Assembly (NCBI RefSeq): GCF_002283555.1
Contig: NZ_MVOI01000003.1
Coordinates: 980,798 to 1,044,797, forward strand
Source of the DNA: Rubrivirga sp. SAORIC476
Lineage (GTDB): Bacteria > Bacteroidota > Rhodothermia > Rhodothermales > Rubricoccaceae
Direction of reading: 5' to 3'
DNA length: 64,000 bases
Shown in pieces: positions 10,290 through 21,037 of this stretch (its first letter is position 1; every line of letters starts with the position of its first letter). The notes under the pieces were generated by a model, which saw only the letters and a program-made list of their open reading frames with translations, made no database searches and had not been told where the DNA came from. The translations under genes and the position numbers were made by a program.

Positions 10290-10928
10290 CTACTCGGGAT
10301 TGGGCGCCCCGTAGCGCCGCCGCTCGACCCGCACGTCGTCGGGCGTCCGCTGCGACGGGTGCTCGGAAATCGTGACCACGTAGATGCCGTCGTACTCGAA
10401 GTCGCCGAGGTCCGCCATCGGCTCGCCGGTCAGCTCCGAGATCATGTGCGGGATCGTGTTGCTGTGGCCGACGACCAGCACGGCGTACGGGAAGCTGTCC
10501 GCAGCGATCTGGCGGGCCTGCGCGCGGACGGCCGCCTCGGTGTCCGGCCCCTCGATGGGCAGGACCGTGACCTCCCGGCCCTGCGCGGCGGCGATGGGCG
10601 CCGCCGTCGCCCGCGTCCGCGCGAACTGGGAGCTGTAGATGGCGTGGAGCCGTTCGCCCCCCAGCGCCTCTACGAGCGCCTCCGCGCGGGTCTCCCCCGC
10701 CTCGGTCAGCGGCGGATCGTCCGCGGGCGCCGTCGCTTTCTCGGCGTGGCGGACGAAGTAGATGCGCGTCGGCGGCGCGTCGAAGATCCGCTCCTCCGGC
10801 ACATCGACGGTGGGCGCGGGCAGCGCGTCGGCCACTTGCCGGGGCGGCGCGTCTACGGCCCGCTCGGACGGAGACGGCGCACACCCGGCGACGAGGAGGG
10901 CGAGGAGAAGACCGAGGCGGACGAGCAT
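10290..10928 (-). CDS. Lipoprotein of the histidine phosphatase (phosphoglycerate mutase-like) family
   Basis: ATG 10928 gives MLVRLGLLLALLVAGC, a classical lipoprotein signal with lipobox LVAGC, so the protein is lipidated in the envelope. The catalytic domain follows from residue ~50: YFVRHAEKA supplies the RH(A/G)E signature with the phospho-accepting His, YSSQFARTRATAAP the Arg pocket, and LVVGHSNTIPHM the second His. Family members remove phosphate from small molecules or proteins; the substrate is not deducible. 212 aa is normal for the SixA/PGAM-like branch. An earlier in-frame start at 10976 would put a non-signal sequence before the lipobox and is rejected. Confidence 0.82.
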   Translation of the reverse strand: MLVRLGLLLALLVAGCAPSPSERAVDAPPRQVADALPAPTVDVPEERIFDAPPTRIYFVRHAEKATAPADDPPLTEAGETRAEALVEALGGERLHAIYSSQFARTRATAAPIAAAQGREVTVLPIEGPDTEAAVRAQARQIAADSFPYAVLVVGHSNTIPHMISELTGEPMADLGDFEYDGIYVVTISEHPSQRTPDDVRVERRRYGAPNPE

Positions 10929-10969
10929 GGCGGGGCCAGGAAGGACGCCCCAGGATAGTCCCCCGAGCC

Positions 10970-11220
10970 TTACCACTCGAACACCGATGCGACCGCGACC
11001 TGAGGGCTGCCCAGATCCTTCCGGAAGGAGACGAACACCACGTACCGCCCCGGCTCGTAGACCGGCGGGTCGAGGCGGTAGATCGTGCAGCCCGGCGCGG
11101 GCGGCTCCATCCCCGCCGTCACCGAGGTCAGACGCGGCGGGGGGGACCGGCGAACATCTCCTCGGGGCCGAACAGGTCGCAGCCCGTGAGCAGGAGGGCG
11201 AGCAGAAGAAGGCGGTGCAT
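10970..11220 (-). pseudogene. Small lipoprotein gene interrupted by a frameshift in a C7 tract
   Basis: ATG 11220 opens MHRLLLLALLLTGC, a good lipoprotein signal, but the frame ends after 30 codons at 11128. The rest of a plausible protein continues in the next frame (PPRLTSVTAGMEPPAPGC, CTIYRLDPPVYEPGRYVVFVSF, ending VASVFEW) to a TAA at 10970. The switch point is a run of seven C on the minus strand (plus-strand G7, 11139-11145). One additional C would restore an 83-residue lipoprotein. This could be a sequencing error, a real decay or a phase-variable switch. Function unknown. Confidence 0.6.
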
Positions 11221-11324
11221 GGGCGTCGTCCGGATGCCGTGGCCTTCGTACCCGCCCCCAGGATCGGCCGCCATCCCTGGGGTCGGGGAATCCAGCATTG
11301 ACCACGCCTAACGCCCGCCGCTAC

Positions 11325-11332
11325 TAGCTTTC
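11325..11332 (+). promoter_or_regulatory. Putative -7 element (TAGCTTTC) directly before the sensor kinase start
   Basis: TAGCTTTC matches TAnnTTT and ends only 3 nt before the GTG start at 11336 (context TTTCGGCGTG). If used, transcription would begin at or within the start codon, giving a leaderless mRNA. Confidence 0.4.
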
Positions 11333-11335
11333 GGC

Positions 11336-14305
11336 GTGCTCTCCGCCCGCCTCCTCGTCACTGTCACCGTGGTCGCGGTGCTCGCCACGACCGGCACGGC
11401 CGCCCAGACCGGCGGGGTCGTCATCGACCGGACCGCCCTGACGCGTGCCGATGGGCTCCCCTCAGACTATGTGCTCGCCGTGTTCGAGGACCGGTGGGGG
11501 TTCGTGTGGTTCGGAACCGACGCCGGCATCGCCCGATGGGACGGCATGCGGGCCGTCACGTTCTCTGTCGACGACGGCCTTCCCCATCCGTACGTCACCG
11601 GCTTCGCCGAGACTGCCGACGGCACACTCTACGCCGGGACCCAAGGCGGCCTCGCCCGATGGACCGGCCCCGGCTGGGAGCGCGTCCCGACCCCGTTCGA
11701 GGACCCACTCATCGGGTACATCGGAACGGACGCCGAGGGGAGGCTGCTCGCCTCGGCCGGGGTTCAGCTGGGACGCCTGGAGGGCGACCGGTGGCGGATT
11801 TGGACGCCCGGCCCGGACATGCCCACTCGCCTCGCGCGCACGGCCGTCGTAGACCTCGGCAGAGACCGGCTTCTGGTCAGCGGGTTCTGGTCGGACACGC
11901 TCGCCGGAGCCATCCTGTCCCCCGTCGGCGACCGGTTCGAGGCGGCCTCGGTCGCGTTCGACGACGGCATCGACACGTCCGGATGGATCGGCGCGGCGGT
12001 AGGCCGGTGCGACCAGTACCTCACGCTGGCATCGCGCGTGGAGGGCCGAAGCGCCTGGGGGCCGGCCGAGATCGTGGGCGAGGGCTCCTCGCTCGTGCTG
12101 CGACTGCAGAGGGCCCTGCTCCCGACCCACTCAGACCCGCTCGACGAGATCCTCTGCAGCGAGGAGGCGACCTGGGGGATCGGGCGCGGCGGCCTGCGCT
12201 GGCTCGACGGGCCCGACGGCATCGCGCGGGTCGTGCAGACGCTCGCGACCAGCGCCGCGGCGGCACGCGACGGGGGCATCTGGGTGGGGACCTTCGGCGA
12301 CGGAGCGATTCGCATCCGCCCAACCCCGTTCGTGCGCCTCACCGATGAGGCGGCCCTGAGGCTCGCGCAGACGCCCGATGGCGCGGTGTGGGCGACCGGG
12401 CGACGACTCTGGCGGGTCGATCCAGACGGCGGATCGGCCGAGATCGCCTACCCGAACCCGACGCGGGCGCTGTCTGTGACCGACGGCGGCGCGATCCGGG
12501 TCGGCGGCCGGGTCGCCCTACTGGCGCCGCTGGCCGACTGCCCCCCGCTCATCAACCCCTCGGCCGCCCGGTCGAGCATCCGAGACAGCGGCTGGATCTC
12601 CGGGCTGACGGAGAGCGCCGATACGCTGTGGCTGGGGAGCTACCAGTTCGGCGTGCGGCGCTTTCGGCTGGGCGAGGGCAGCCCGGTAGAGATCGACACG
12701 CTGGGAACCGACGCAGGGCTCCCGACGCAAACCGTGGAAGACCTCCGCCGCGTGGCCGGGGAGTCCTGGGTGCTGACTCGGCTCGGCGCGGCGCGGCTGG
12801 TCGGCGCACGTGCCGAGGCGGTGGGCGTGGGCCAGGGCCTGCCCTCGTCGTCGGTGTTCTCCCTCCTGGGCGCGAGCGACGGGGCGGTCTGGTTCGGGAC
12901 CGACCGCGGGGTGGCCCGCCTCGGGCGCGGCGAGCACCGGGCCACCGCGATCTCGCACCCTCTGTTCGACGGCCGACGGGTGGTGGCCCTGTTCGAGGTG
13001 CCCGAGCACCCGGGCGCGGTCTGGGCGGTCACGGCCCGACACCTGCTCCGCGTCGCCGAGGGCCGGGCGACGGCCTTCGCCCCGCTGGCCATCGCCCCCG
13101 ATCAGACCATCGAGGACGCGCTTTACCACGCACCCAGCGGCCGCCTCGTGCTGGCGACCTCGGACGGCGTGCTCTCCGCACCGTTCGAGGCACTCGCCTC
13201 GGCCGCTCGCCGGACGCCGCGCGTGGCGGTGGCCGAGGCGACGGTCAACGAGCAGTCCGTCGCGCTCGGCGGGACGCCCGGCGCGGCTCGTCTGGAGCGG
13301 CTGCCCCCGGGCCCGCACCGTGTCGTGGTCCGCGCCGCGGCGTTCGGCCCCCGGGGGGCGTCGGTCGAGTACCGGTACGACGACGCGACGTGGCGCCCGG
13401 CCGCGGCCGATGGCTCGGTCGTGCTGCCGGACCTGGGGGCAGGCCTCCACCACGTCGAGATGCGAGCCGTCGCGCCGGGCGGCGCGCGCTCGGACGAGAC
13501 GGCGACGCTGGCGTTCGAGGTCCGCCCCCGGCTCTGGGAGCGACCGGCCATCCGCGTGCTCGGACTGCTGGGGGCGCTCGCGGCGCTCATCGGGATCGTC
13601 CGGTGGACATCGACGCAGCGCTACCGGCGCCGGCTTCGGGAGTACGAACTCGAGCGGCGGCTGCACGAGGAGCGACAGCGGATCAGCCAGGACCTCCACG
13701 ACCACGTCGGCGCGGACCTGTCGACCATCGTGTCGGGCATCGACCTCGTCCGGCTGTCGGCCGGGGGCGACGGCGGCCCGGCCATGAGCAACCTCGACCG
13801 CCTCGACGCGCACGCACGCCGCACCATGACGCGGCTGCGCGAAACCATCTGGGCGATCCACCGGGAAACCGTCACGGCCGAGGCGTTCTTGGACCGCGTC
13901 TGCACGCACGCCCGGGAGCGCGCCGCTCTCCATCCCGAGGCCCCCACGGTCGCCTGTGCCCTCGACGCCACCGACGCCGACCGGCTGCGGACCCTCACGC
14001 CTGCCCAGACCCTCCACCTCTACCGCATCGCGCAGGAGGCCATCGGCAACGCGCTCCAGCATTCGGGAGCGACTCGGCTCGGCGTGGTCGTCCGCGTGAC
14101 GCCGACCGCGCTCGTGCTGGAGATCGCGGACGACGGCCGGTTCGAAGCCAGCGCTCCGGGCGCGCTATCGGGGTACGGCATGAGCGGCATGCGCCGTCGC
14201 GCGGCCGAGGTCGGCGCGCGGCTCTGGCTGGAGACGGAGGCGGGCACGACGGTCCGCGTCGCGCTGCCACTCGCCCTCCCCGAACTCACCCGAGCTGGGG
14301 ATTGA
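11336..14305 (+). CDS. Hybrid-propeller sensor histidine kinase (two-component regulator propeller, YYY, HisKA_3)
   Basis: A 989-residue kinase with signal peptide (1-23, ending TAAQ), then a periplasmic beta-propeller built from Reg_prop repeats such as LPSDYVLAVFEDRWGFVWFGTDAGIARWDG and SSSVFSLLGASDGAVWFGTDRGVARL. A YYY-like Ig domain (~650-735) precedes one membrane helix (~744-762, IRVLGLLGALAALIGIV). The cytoplasmic part has the HisKA_3 box RISQDLHDHVGADLSTIVSGIDLVRL with the phospho-acceptor His, and a HATPase_c domain with IAQEAIGNALQHSGAT, DDGRF and GYGMSGMRRRA. Such kinases sense external polymers or other signals in Bacteroidota. The response regulator gene follows 47 nt downstream, so they form one two-component system. 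Confidence 0.92.
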   Translation: MLSARLLVTVTVVAVLATTGTAAQTGGVVIDRTALTRADGLPSDYVLAVFEDRWGFVWFGTDAGIARWDGMRAVTFSVDDGLPHPYVTGFAETADGTLYAGTQGGLARWTGPGWERVPTPFEDPLIGYIGTDAEGRLLASAGVQLGRLEGDRWRIWTPGPDMPTRLARTAVVDLGRDRLLVSGFWSDTLAGAILSPVGDRFEAASVAFDDGIDTSGWIGAAVGRCDQYLTLASRVEGRSAWGPAEIVGEGSSLVLRLQRALLPTHSDPLDEILCSEEATWGIGRGGLRWLDGPDGIARVVQTLATSAAAARDGGIWVGTFGDGAIRIRPTPFVRLTDEAALRLAQTPDGAVWATGRRLWRVDPDGGSAEIAYPNPTRALSVTDGGAIRVGGRVALLAPLADCPPLINPSAARSSIRDSGWISGLTESADTLWLGSYQFGVRRFRLGEGSPVEIDTLGTDAGLPTQTVEDLRRVAGESWVLTRLGAARLVGARAEAVGVGQGLPSSSVFSLLGASDGAVWFGTDRGVARLGRGEHRATAISHPLFDGRRVVALFEVPEHPGAVWAVTARHLLRVAEGRATAFAPLAIAPDQTIEDALYHAPSGRLVLATSDGVLSAPFEALASAARRTPRVAVAEATVNEQSVALGGTPGAARLERLPPGPHRVVVRAAAFGPRGASVEYRYDDATWRPAAADGSVVLPDLGAGLHHVEMRAVAPGGARSDETATLAFEVRPRLWERPAIRVLGLLGALAALIGIVRWTSTQRYRRRLREYELERRLHEERQRISQDLHDHVGADLSTIVSGIDLVRLSAGGDGGPAMSNLDRLDAHARRTMTRLRETIWAIHRETVTAEAFLDRVCTHARERAALHPEAPTVACALDATDADRLRTLTPAQTLHLYRIAQEAIGNALQHSGATRLGVVVRVTPTALVLEIADDGRFEASAPGALSGYGMSGMRRRAAEVGARLWLETEAGTTVRVALPLALPELTRAGD

Positions 14306-14352
14306 CCCTCTTCGGCTCCGGCCCGACTCTGTCTGCACCCTCCGACGCCCCC

Positions 14353-14988
14353 GTGTCCGTCCGCCTCGCCCTGGTCGAAGACCGCCCCGACGTCCGCCAG
14401 TTGCTCACCGAGCGGCTCGCGTTCTTCGACGACGTGGAGCTGGTGTCGGTGTCCGGGTCGGCGGAGGCGTTCTTCGAGCGGCTCCAGGACGCCGAGGCCG
14501 CCCCGGAAGTGGTCCTGATGGACATCGAGCTCCCCGGGATGGACGGGATCGAGGCGACCGGCCGCCTTCGGGAGTCGCATCCCGAGACGGAAGTGCTGAT
14601 GCTGACCGTGTTCGAGGACGAGGACCGGATTTTCGCGGCCGTCCAGGCCGGGGCGAGCGGGTACCTGCTCAAGGATGCGAGCGCGGGGCGCATCGTGGGA
14701 GCGGTACTGGAGGTGGCGCGAGGCGGCGCGCCCGTCTCCCCGCTGGTCGCGAAGAAGCTCCTCGGATGGATTCGAGGCGACGACTGCGAGGCGGTCGGCC
14801 TGACGGACCGCGAGCGCGACGTGCTGGGCCTGATCGTGGAGGGGCTGACGGAGGACGGCATCGCCGACCGGCTGTACATCAGCCCCCACACGGTCCGCAG
14901 TCACATCAAGAGCCTGTACCGGAAGCTGGAGGTCCACAGCCGCGCCGAGGTGGTGCGGGTCGCCTACGAGCGGCGGCTCATCCGCTAG
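14353..14988 (+). CDS. LuxR/NarL-family response regulator, partner of the upstream kinase
   Basis: GTG 14353 gives 211 aa starting VSVRLALVEDRPDVRQ. The receiver domain (1-120) has acidic pocket residues ED near the start, phospho-acceptor Asp in VLMDIELPGMDG, Thr in MLTVFEDEDR and Lys in YLLKDASAG. A linker leads to a LuxR HTH (~145-211: LTDRERDVLGLIVEGLTEDGIADRLYISPHTVRSHIKSLYRKLEVHSRAEVV). It is expected to be phosphorylated by the kinase at 11336-14305 and to bind DNA. Target genes are unknown; the exported protein gene immediately downstream is a candidate. Confidence 0.93.
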   Translation: MSVRLALVEDRPDVRQLLTERLAFFDDVELVSVSGSAEAFFERLQDAEAAPEVVLMDIELPGMDGIEATGRLRESHPETEVLMLTVFEDEDRIFAAVQAGASGYLLKDASAGRIVGAVLEVARGGAPVSPLVAKKLLGWIRGDDCEAVGLTDRERDVLGLIVEGLTEDGIADRLYISPHTVRSHIKSLYRKLEVHSRAEVVRVAYERRLIR

Positions 14989-15061
14989 CCCGATCCCCCG
15001 GATCCGGGGAGGGAAAGTGCGGGTCGCGCCCGGTAGCGTGGGGTGCACCCTCCGCTCCGCC

Positions 15062-15778
15062 ATGCGCTCCCTCCTCGCTGTCGCCCTCCTCGCCCTGCTC
15101 GCTCCGTCGGCCGCCGCCCAGTTCACGCCACCCGGCCAGTCGGAGGACATCCGGTACTGGGGGATTCACTTCGACTCGAACGCGCTCGCTCCCCTCGACC
15201 GGTATACCTCGATCAGCTACCGCGCGGACGGTGCGCGGCTCGTCCACTTCGACAGCCCGCTCCCGACGCTCCTCTACGGCATCCTCCTCCTCGCCACCGG
15301 CGACGAGGGCGAAGTGACCCGCACCAACGACCGGTTCGTGCCGCTGCCCATCGACGCCTGGACGGGAGCCACGTTCGTACCCACGCCCGTCGGGGAGGTC
15401 GGCCTCGGAGTCGACTTCGGCGGTGCAGGGATGACGGCCCGACCGGGCGTCTCCGACCTGGACCTGGTGCTCTACGCCGGCCCGAACGTGCTGTTCACGG
15501 CGCGCCCGGTAGAGAACCTCCACCTCGTCGGCCACGCCGCGTACCAGCTGATGGTCTCGCTGGGCGACGCGGAGAACGGGCTCGGCAACCGCCTGGTCGA
15601 GGTCGACCTGCAGGGGACGTACCCGCTCAGTGACCGGTTCGCGCTCTACGGCGGCGTCCACCTCAAGCGCTGGACGTTCCCCGACGGCCCGGCGGACGGC
15701 GCGCCGACGGTCGATTTCGGGACGAACGCGGTGTCGATCGGCATCAAGCTGTCGCCGGACTACCTGTTCGCCTTCTGA
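15062..15778 (+). CDS. Exported outer-membrane-like hypothetical protein, 238 aa
   Basis: ATG 15062 gives the signal peptide MRSLLAVALLALLAPSAAAQ; an upstream in-frame start at 15017 would bury it. The mature part alternates short amphipathic strands with turns (TGATFVPTPVGEVGLGVDFGG, LDLVLYAGPNVLFTARPVENLHLVGHAAY, NRLVEVDLQGTYPLSDRFALYGGVHLKRW) and ends in aromatic F (DYLFAF), the typical C-terminus of an outer-membrane beta-barrel. An 8- to 10-strand barrel is inferred. It follows the response regulator by 73 nt and may be a target of it. Confidence 0.65.
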   Translation: MRSLLAVALLALLAPSAAAQFTPPGQSEDIRYWGIHFDSNALAPLDRYTSISYRADGARLVHFDSPLPTLLYGILLLATGDEGEVTRTNDRFVPLPIDAWTGATFVPTPVGEVGLGVDFGGAGMTARPGVSDLDLVLYAGPNVLFTARPVENLHLVGHAAYQLMVSLGDAENGLGNRLVEVDLQGTYPLSDRFALYGGVHLKRWTFPDGPADGAPTVDFGTNAVSIGIKLSPDYLFAF

Positions 15779-15798
15779 GCAAGCCCGCCGGGCGCTCA
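15776..15798. terminator. Hairpin between convergent genes, candidate terminator
   Basis: TGAGC (15776-15780, overlapping the stop codon) pairs with GCTCA (15794-15798), enclosing a second stem GCCC/GGGC with a 3-nt loop. There is no T tract, as is usual in this GC-rich sequence. It lies between genes ending at 15778 (+) and 15831 (-). Confidence 0.4.
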
Positions 15799-15830
15799 AG
15801 GCAGGAGGCTCCGGGAGCGACACGACATCC

Positions 15831-16028
15831 CTACTCCTCGGCGTCCTCCCGGATGCCCTTCATCACGTTGACGGCCAGCAGCACGAGCCCGCCCGCCATC
15901 AGCACGCCCGAGAGCGGCGCCTGCCAGAGGCTCACGCTCCACCCGACCCACCACATCAGCAGGTTCACGACGGCGAGGCCGAGGCCGCCCGCGAGGAGCG
16001 CGAGGCCGAGTCGGTCGATGCGGGTCAT
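15831..16028 (-). CDS. Small two-helix membrane protein, 65 aa
   Basis: Starts MTRIDRLGLALLAGGLGLAVVNLLMWWVGW and contains two hydrophobic segments (res ~7-27 and ~33-54) separated by SVSLWQAPLSG, ending in a charged tail KGIREDAEE. No family recognised. It lies 52 nt downstream of the topoisomerase gene parE on the same strand and may share its transcript. Its size and helix pattern resemble small stress or envelope peptides, but no function can be given. Confidence 0.55.
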   Translation of the reverse strand: MTRIDRLGLALLAGGLGLAVVNLLMWWVGWSVSLWQAPLSGVLMAGGLVLLAVNVMKGIREDAEE

Positions 16029-16080
16029 ATCGGGGCTCCTTCGGGATGGCGTGAGGTACCGGCCCCCCGCAACAGTCGGT

Positions 16081-18018
<1,938 letters not shown>

Positions 18019-18089
18019 TGGGAACGCTGGGGGGACGCTTTCCCGCATGGTACTCACGCGCGGTGACAGCCGCGCGGCAGAGCCTCCGC

Positions 18090-18881
18090 CTACCGCCGAG
18101 CCCCGATCAGGACGGGAATCTCCTCCTCGATGGACTCGAGCAGATCGGCGCGGGCGGTGGCGAGGAGCGCGCTCGGCGTCCGGTCCTCCGCAGCCGAGAA
18201 CATCCTCGGCCGGATCGGCGCGCTTCCCCTCACCGTTCCTCGGGTGACGACCGTACCGGCCTGATCGTCCCACAGGACGAGCTCCCCCTCGATCACCACC
18301 GCGTCGTCGACCTTGGTGAGCCCGCCGAACTCCCCGGCAACGAACCCGCCCCTGACGAGCCCGAACCTCACGTCGTGGACGAAGAGGACGTAGTCGACCT
18401 CGGGACCGAAGGCCTCGACCGTCCCGGCGGCGATCGCGCGGACGGGGCTCGGCTTGTACGCATTCCGCGACCGGGCCACGACATACTGCATGACGCGGTA
18501 CGACTCTTCTGTCAGGGCCGCACCTTCGGGCAGCGTCCCGGTCTCGACCGAGGCCCACACGTCCGCCTCGCGGATCACGTCCCGGATCGCAGCCAGCGCC
18601 ACGTCCGGGTACGACTCCGCGTCAGTGCTGTCGAGGGGAACGAACGCTTCGACCTCCTCAATCTGGAAGGCCCCCACGTCCTCCCCGTAGATGGCCCTGT
18701 CTTCCTCGTACGGACCCGAGAGCGTTCCCCCACTCGCGCCCGCCTCGCCCGTGGAGACGATTAGCAGGGAGCGATCGCGAATGGGCTCGAAGTCCCCGAG
18801 TGGGTCGAACTGGCCGACCGTCTGGACCGACCCGCAGCCCGCAAGCAAAAGAACGACAACGACAAAAAGAGAGGCACGCAT
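18090..18881 (-). CDS. Lipoprotein of unknown function, 263 aa
   Basis: ATG 18881 gives MRASLFVVVVLLLAGCGS with lipobox LLAGC, so the protein is lipid-anchored. The mature part begins VQTVGQFDPLGDFEPIRDRSLLIVSTGE and holds two segments of mixed alpha/beta character with VDYVLFVHDVRFGLVRGGFVAG and VVIEGELVLWDDQAGTVVTRG, reminiscent of envelope lipoproteins that contain a lumenal beta-sandwich. I do not recognise a family. An ATG at 18899 is in frame but lies only 6 nt below a promoter-like element, which favours 18881. It is divergent from the DUF4139 gene. Confidence 0.72.
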   Translation of the reverse strand: MRASLFVVVVLLLAGCGSVQTVGQFDPLGDFEPIRDRSLLIVSTGEAGASGGTLSGPYEEDRAIYGEDVGAFQIEEVEAFVPLDSTDAESYPDVALAAIRDVIREADVWASVETGTLPEGAALTEESYRVMQYVVARSRNAYKPSPVRAIAAGTVEAFGPEVDYVLFVHDVRFGLVRGGFVAGEFGGLTKVDDAVVIEGELVLWDDQAGTVVTRGTVRGSAPIRPRMFSAAEDRTPSALLATARADLLESIEEEIPVLIGARR

Positions 18882-18904
18882 GTTCAACGAGTTCGGCATA
18901 GACT

Positions 18905-18919
18905 CGAAAGATACGTTTG
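18905..18919. promoter_or_regulatory. Divergent, overlapping -7 elements
   Basis: Plus-strand TACGTTTG (18912-18919) is a perfect TAnnTTTG. Minus-strand TATCTTTC (18913-18906) overlaps it by two bases and points towards the lipoprotein at 18881. Two polymerases could not occupy both at once, so the divergent genes may compete. Confidence 0.5.
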
Positions 18920-19014
18920 AAGGTCCGGGCCTTCGCGTGTCCGGAGGGTCCCGGATGTGTGGGGCCGTCCCCTGCCGACGCCCGCCGTGACCTGCTTGGC
19001 GAACGCAGCGGCCG

Positions 19015-19022
19015 TACCCTTC
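19015..19022 (+). promoter_or_regulatory. Putative proximal promoter element (TACCCTTC) for the DUF4139 gene
   Basis: TACCCTTC lies 20 nt upstream of ATG 19043; the same octamer precedes the gene at 41378. It is an alternative to the perfect TACGTTTG at 18912, which would imply a leader of about 120 nt. Confidence 0.3.
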
Positions 19023-19042
19023 CCCGCCTCCTCCTCGCGCCC

Positions 19043-21037
19043 ATGCTCCGCCTCGGTCTCCTCGTCGCCCTCTTTGTCGCCGCCCCCGCGTGGGCCCAGC
19101 CCGCCGCCGAGGTGCCGGTCGAGCGCGTCATCCTGTTCACGAGTGGCGTGGGCTACTTCGAGCACGGCGGGCGCGTCTCCGGCGACGCCGACGTGACGCT
19201 CCGCTTCGGGACCGAGGCGCTCAACGACGTGCTGAAGTCGCTCGTGGTGGAGGACCGCGGCGGGCGCGTGGCGGGCGTGGTGTACCCGACGCAGGCGCCC
19301 ATCGAGCGGACCCTCCAGTCGTTCGCCATCGACCTGTCGAACGGGCCGGGGCTGTCCAACATCCTGCGGCAGGTGCGCGGCGCCGAGGTCGAGGTCTCGA
19401 CACCCAGCGGCACGGTCCGCGGCACCGTCGTGGCCGTGGACCGCCAGACGCGCGAGGCGGGCGACACGGCCATCGAGGTAGACGTGCTCTCGCTGCTGAC
19501 CGCCGGCGGCCTGGTGTCGGTGCGCCTCGACACGGCGCGCGGCATCGCCTTCACAGATCCCGCGCTCCAGGCCGAGTTGGCAGGCGCCCTGGCCGCCCTC
19601 GCCGAGGACCGCGGCGGCGACCGCAAGCCGGTCCGCGTCCAGTTCCGGGGCCGCGGCGCGCGCGACGTGCGGATGGGCTACGTCATCGAGTCGCCGGTGT
19701 GGAAGACGAGCTACCGCCTCGTCCTGGCCGACGACGACGGCACGCTCCAGGGCTGGGCCCTCGTCGAGAACCCCACCGAGGCGGACTGGACGGACATCGA
19801 CCTGACCCTCGTCAGCGGGCGCCCGGTGTCGTTCGTGACGGACCTCTACACGCCGCGCTTCATCGACCGGCCGGTCGTGACGCTGGCCGACGACGCGGTC
19901 GTGCGGCCGGAGTCGTACGCCGCGGGCGCCCGGGAGCGGGCCGCCGCCCCTCCCCCCCCGCCCCCTGCGCCGGAGCCCGCGCGGATGGGGGCCGTCCTCG
20001 GCGCGCGGGGTGGACGGGCGGACGAGGTCGTCGTCATGAACGACGCGATGCCTCTCGACCCGACCGGCAGCGTCGTCGCGCAGGGGACGGCGGGCGACTT
20101 CGGGGAGCTGTTCGCGTACCGCCTCGGCTCCGTGACACTGCCCCGCCGGGGCTCCGCGATGCTGCCCATCGTGAGCGACGCCGTCGGCGTGGAGCGGCTG
20201 AGCATCTTCACCGGCGCCGCCGGTCGGCACCCGATGCGGGGCGTGCGGCTGACCAACACGACGGGCGCGAGCCTGCGCGGCGGCCCCATGACCGTTCTGG
20301 ACGACGGCTACGCGGGCGACGCGCTCCTCCCCGACCTGCCCGAGGGCGACGAGCGGCTGCTGACGTTCGCCGTGGACCAGGACGTGCTCGTGGACCCGTA
20401 CGCCGTGCCCGGCGCCGCCTCAGTGATCGAGACCGCCCGGCTGGTCGACGGCGTGCTCACGATCCAGCGGCAGGGGCGGACGACGCGCGGCTACCGCCTC
20501 GAAAACCGGGGCTCCCGACGCCGCGTGGTGCTCGTCGAGGCGCCCCGGCAGCCCGGCGCGCGCCTGATCGCGCCGACCGCCGCCGAGGAGTCGACGCCCG
20601 ACGCCTACCGCTTCCGCGTGCCGCTCGCGCCCGGCGCCACCGACTCGCTGGTGGTCACCGAGGCGCAGACGCTGAGCGAGCGGATCGGCCTGGCGTCGCT
20701 CTCGCCCGAGCGCATCCTGTCCCTCGCCCGCGCCGACGGCGAGATCCCGGCCGACGTGCGCGCCGCGCTCCGGCGGGCGGCGGACCTGCGCCGCGACCTC
20801 GCCGAGACCGAGCGCCGCGAGGTGGAGTTGCGGAACGAGCTGGCCACCATCGAGCGCGACCAGACCCGCATTCGCGGCAATCTGGAGGCCATCGACAACG
20901 ACACGGACTACGGCCGTCGCCTCCTCGCCACGCTCGACGAGCAGGAGACGCGCATCGAGGCCATCCGCGCCGAGCAGGCGGAGGTGCAGGCGCTCCTGAA
21001 CCGCCAGCGCGAGGCGCTCCGCATCTCGGTCCGGTGA
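19043..21037 (+). CDS. Exported DUF4139-domain protein, 664 aa
   Basis: ATG 19043 gives the signal peptide MLRLGLLVALFVAAPAWAQ. The N-terminal part (VERVILFTSGVGYFEHGGRVSGDADVTLRF..LNDVLKSLVVED) looks like the strand-rich N-terminal module seen with DUF4139 proteins. The central part (~200-560) has the family core: VRMGYVIESPVWKTSYRLVL, LQGWALVENPTEADWTDIDLTLVSGRP. A disordered, proline-rich loop with APPPPPPAPEP lies between. Residues ~575-660 form a charged coiled coil (LRRDLAETERREVELRNELATIERDQ). The biochemical role of the family is not established; location in periplasm or outer surface is inferred. The stop overlaps the next start (GTGA). Confidence 0.82.
   Translation: MLRLGLLVALFVAAPAWAQPAAEVPVERVILFTSGVGYFEHGGRVSGDADVTLRFGTEALNDVLKSLVVEDRGGRVAGVVYPTQAPIERTLQSFAIDLSNGPGLSNILRQVRGAEVEVSTPSGTVRGTVVAVDRQTREAGDTAIEVDVLSLLTAGGLVSVRLDTARGIAFTDPALQAELAGALAALAEDRGGDRKPVRVQFRGRGARDVRMGYVIESPVWKTSYRLVLADDDGTLQGWALVENPTEADWTDIDLTLVSGRPVSFVTDLYTPRFIDRPVVTLADDAVVRPESYAAGARERAAAPPPPPPAPEPARMGAVLGARGGRADEVVVMNDAMPLDPTGSVVAQGTAGDFGELFAYRLGSVTLPRRGSAMLPIVSDAVGVERLSIFTGAAGRHPMRGVRLTNTTGASLRGGPMTVLDDGYAGDALLPDLPEGDERLLTFAVDQDVLVDPYAVPGAASVIETARLVDGVLTIQRQGRTTRGYRLENRGSRRRVVLVEAPRQPGARLIAPTAAEESTPDAYRFRVPLAPGATDSLVVTEAQTLSERIGLASLSPERILSLARADGEIPADVRAALRRAADLRRDLAETERREVELRNELATIERDQTRIRGNLEAIDNDTDYGRRLLATLDEQETRIEAIRAEQAEVQALLNRQREALRISVR

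Noticed and set aside
18019-18558. N-terminal extension of the ParE-like protein
   Set aside because: The frame stays open, but the sequence is Arg/Gly-rich, and it is antisense to the lipoprotein gene at 18090-18881; ATG 18018 gives the canonical start.
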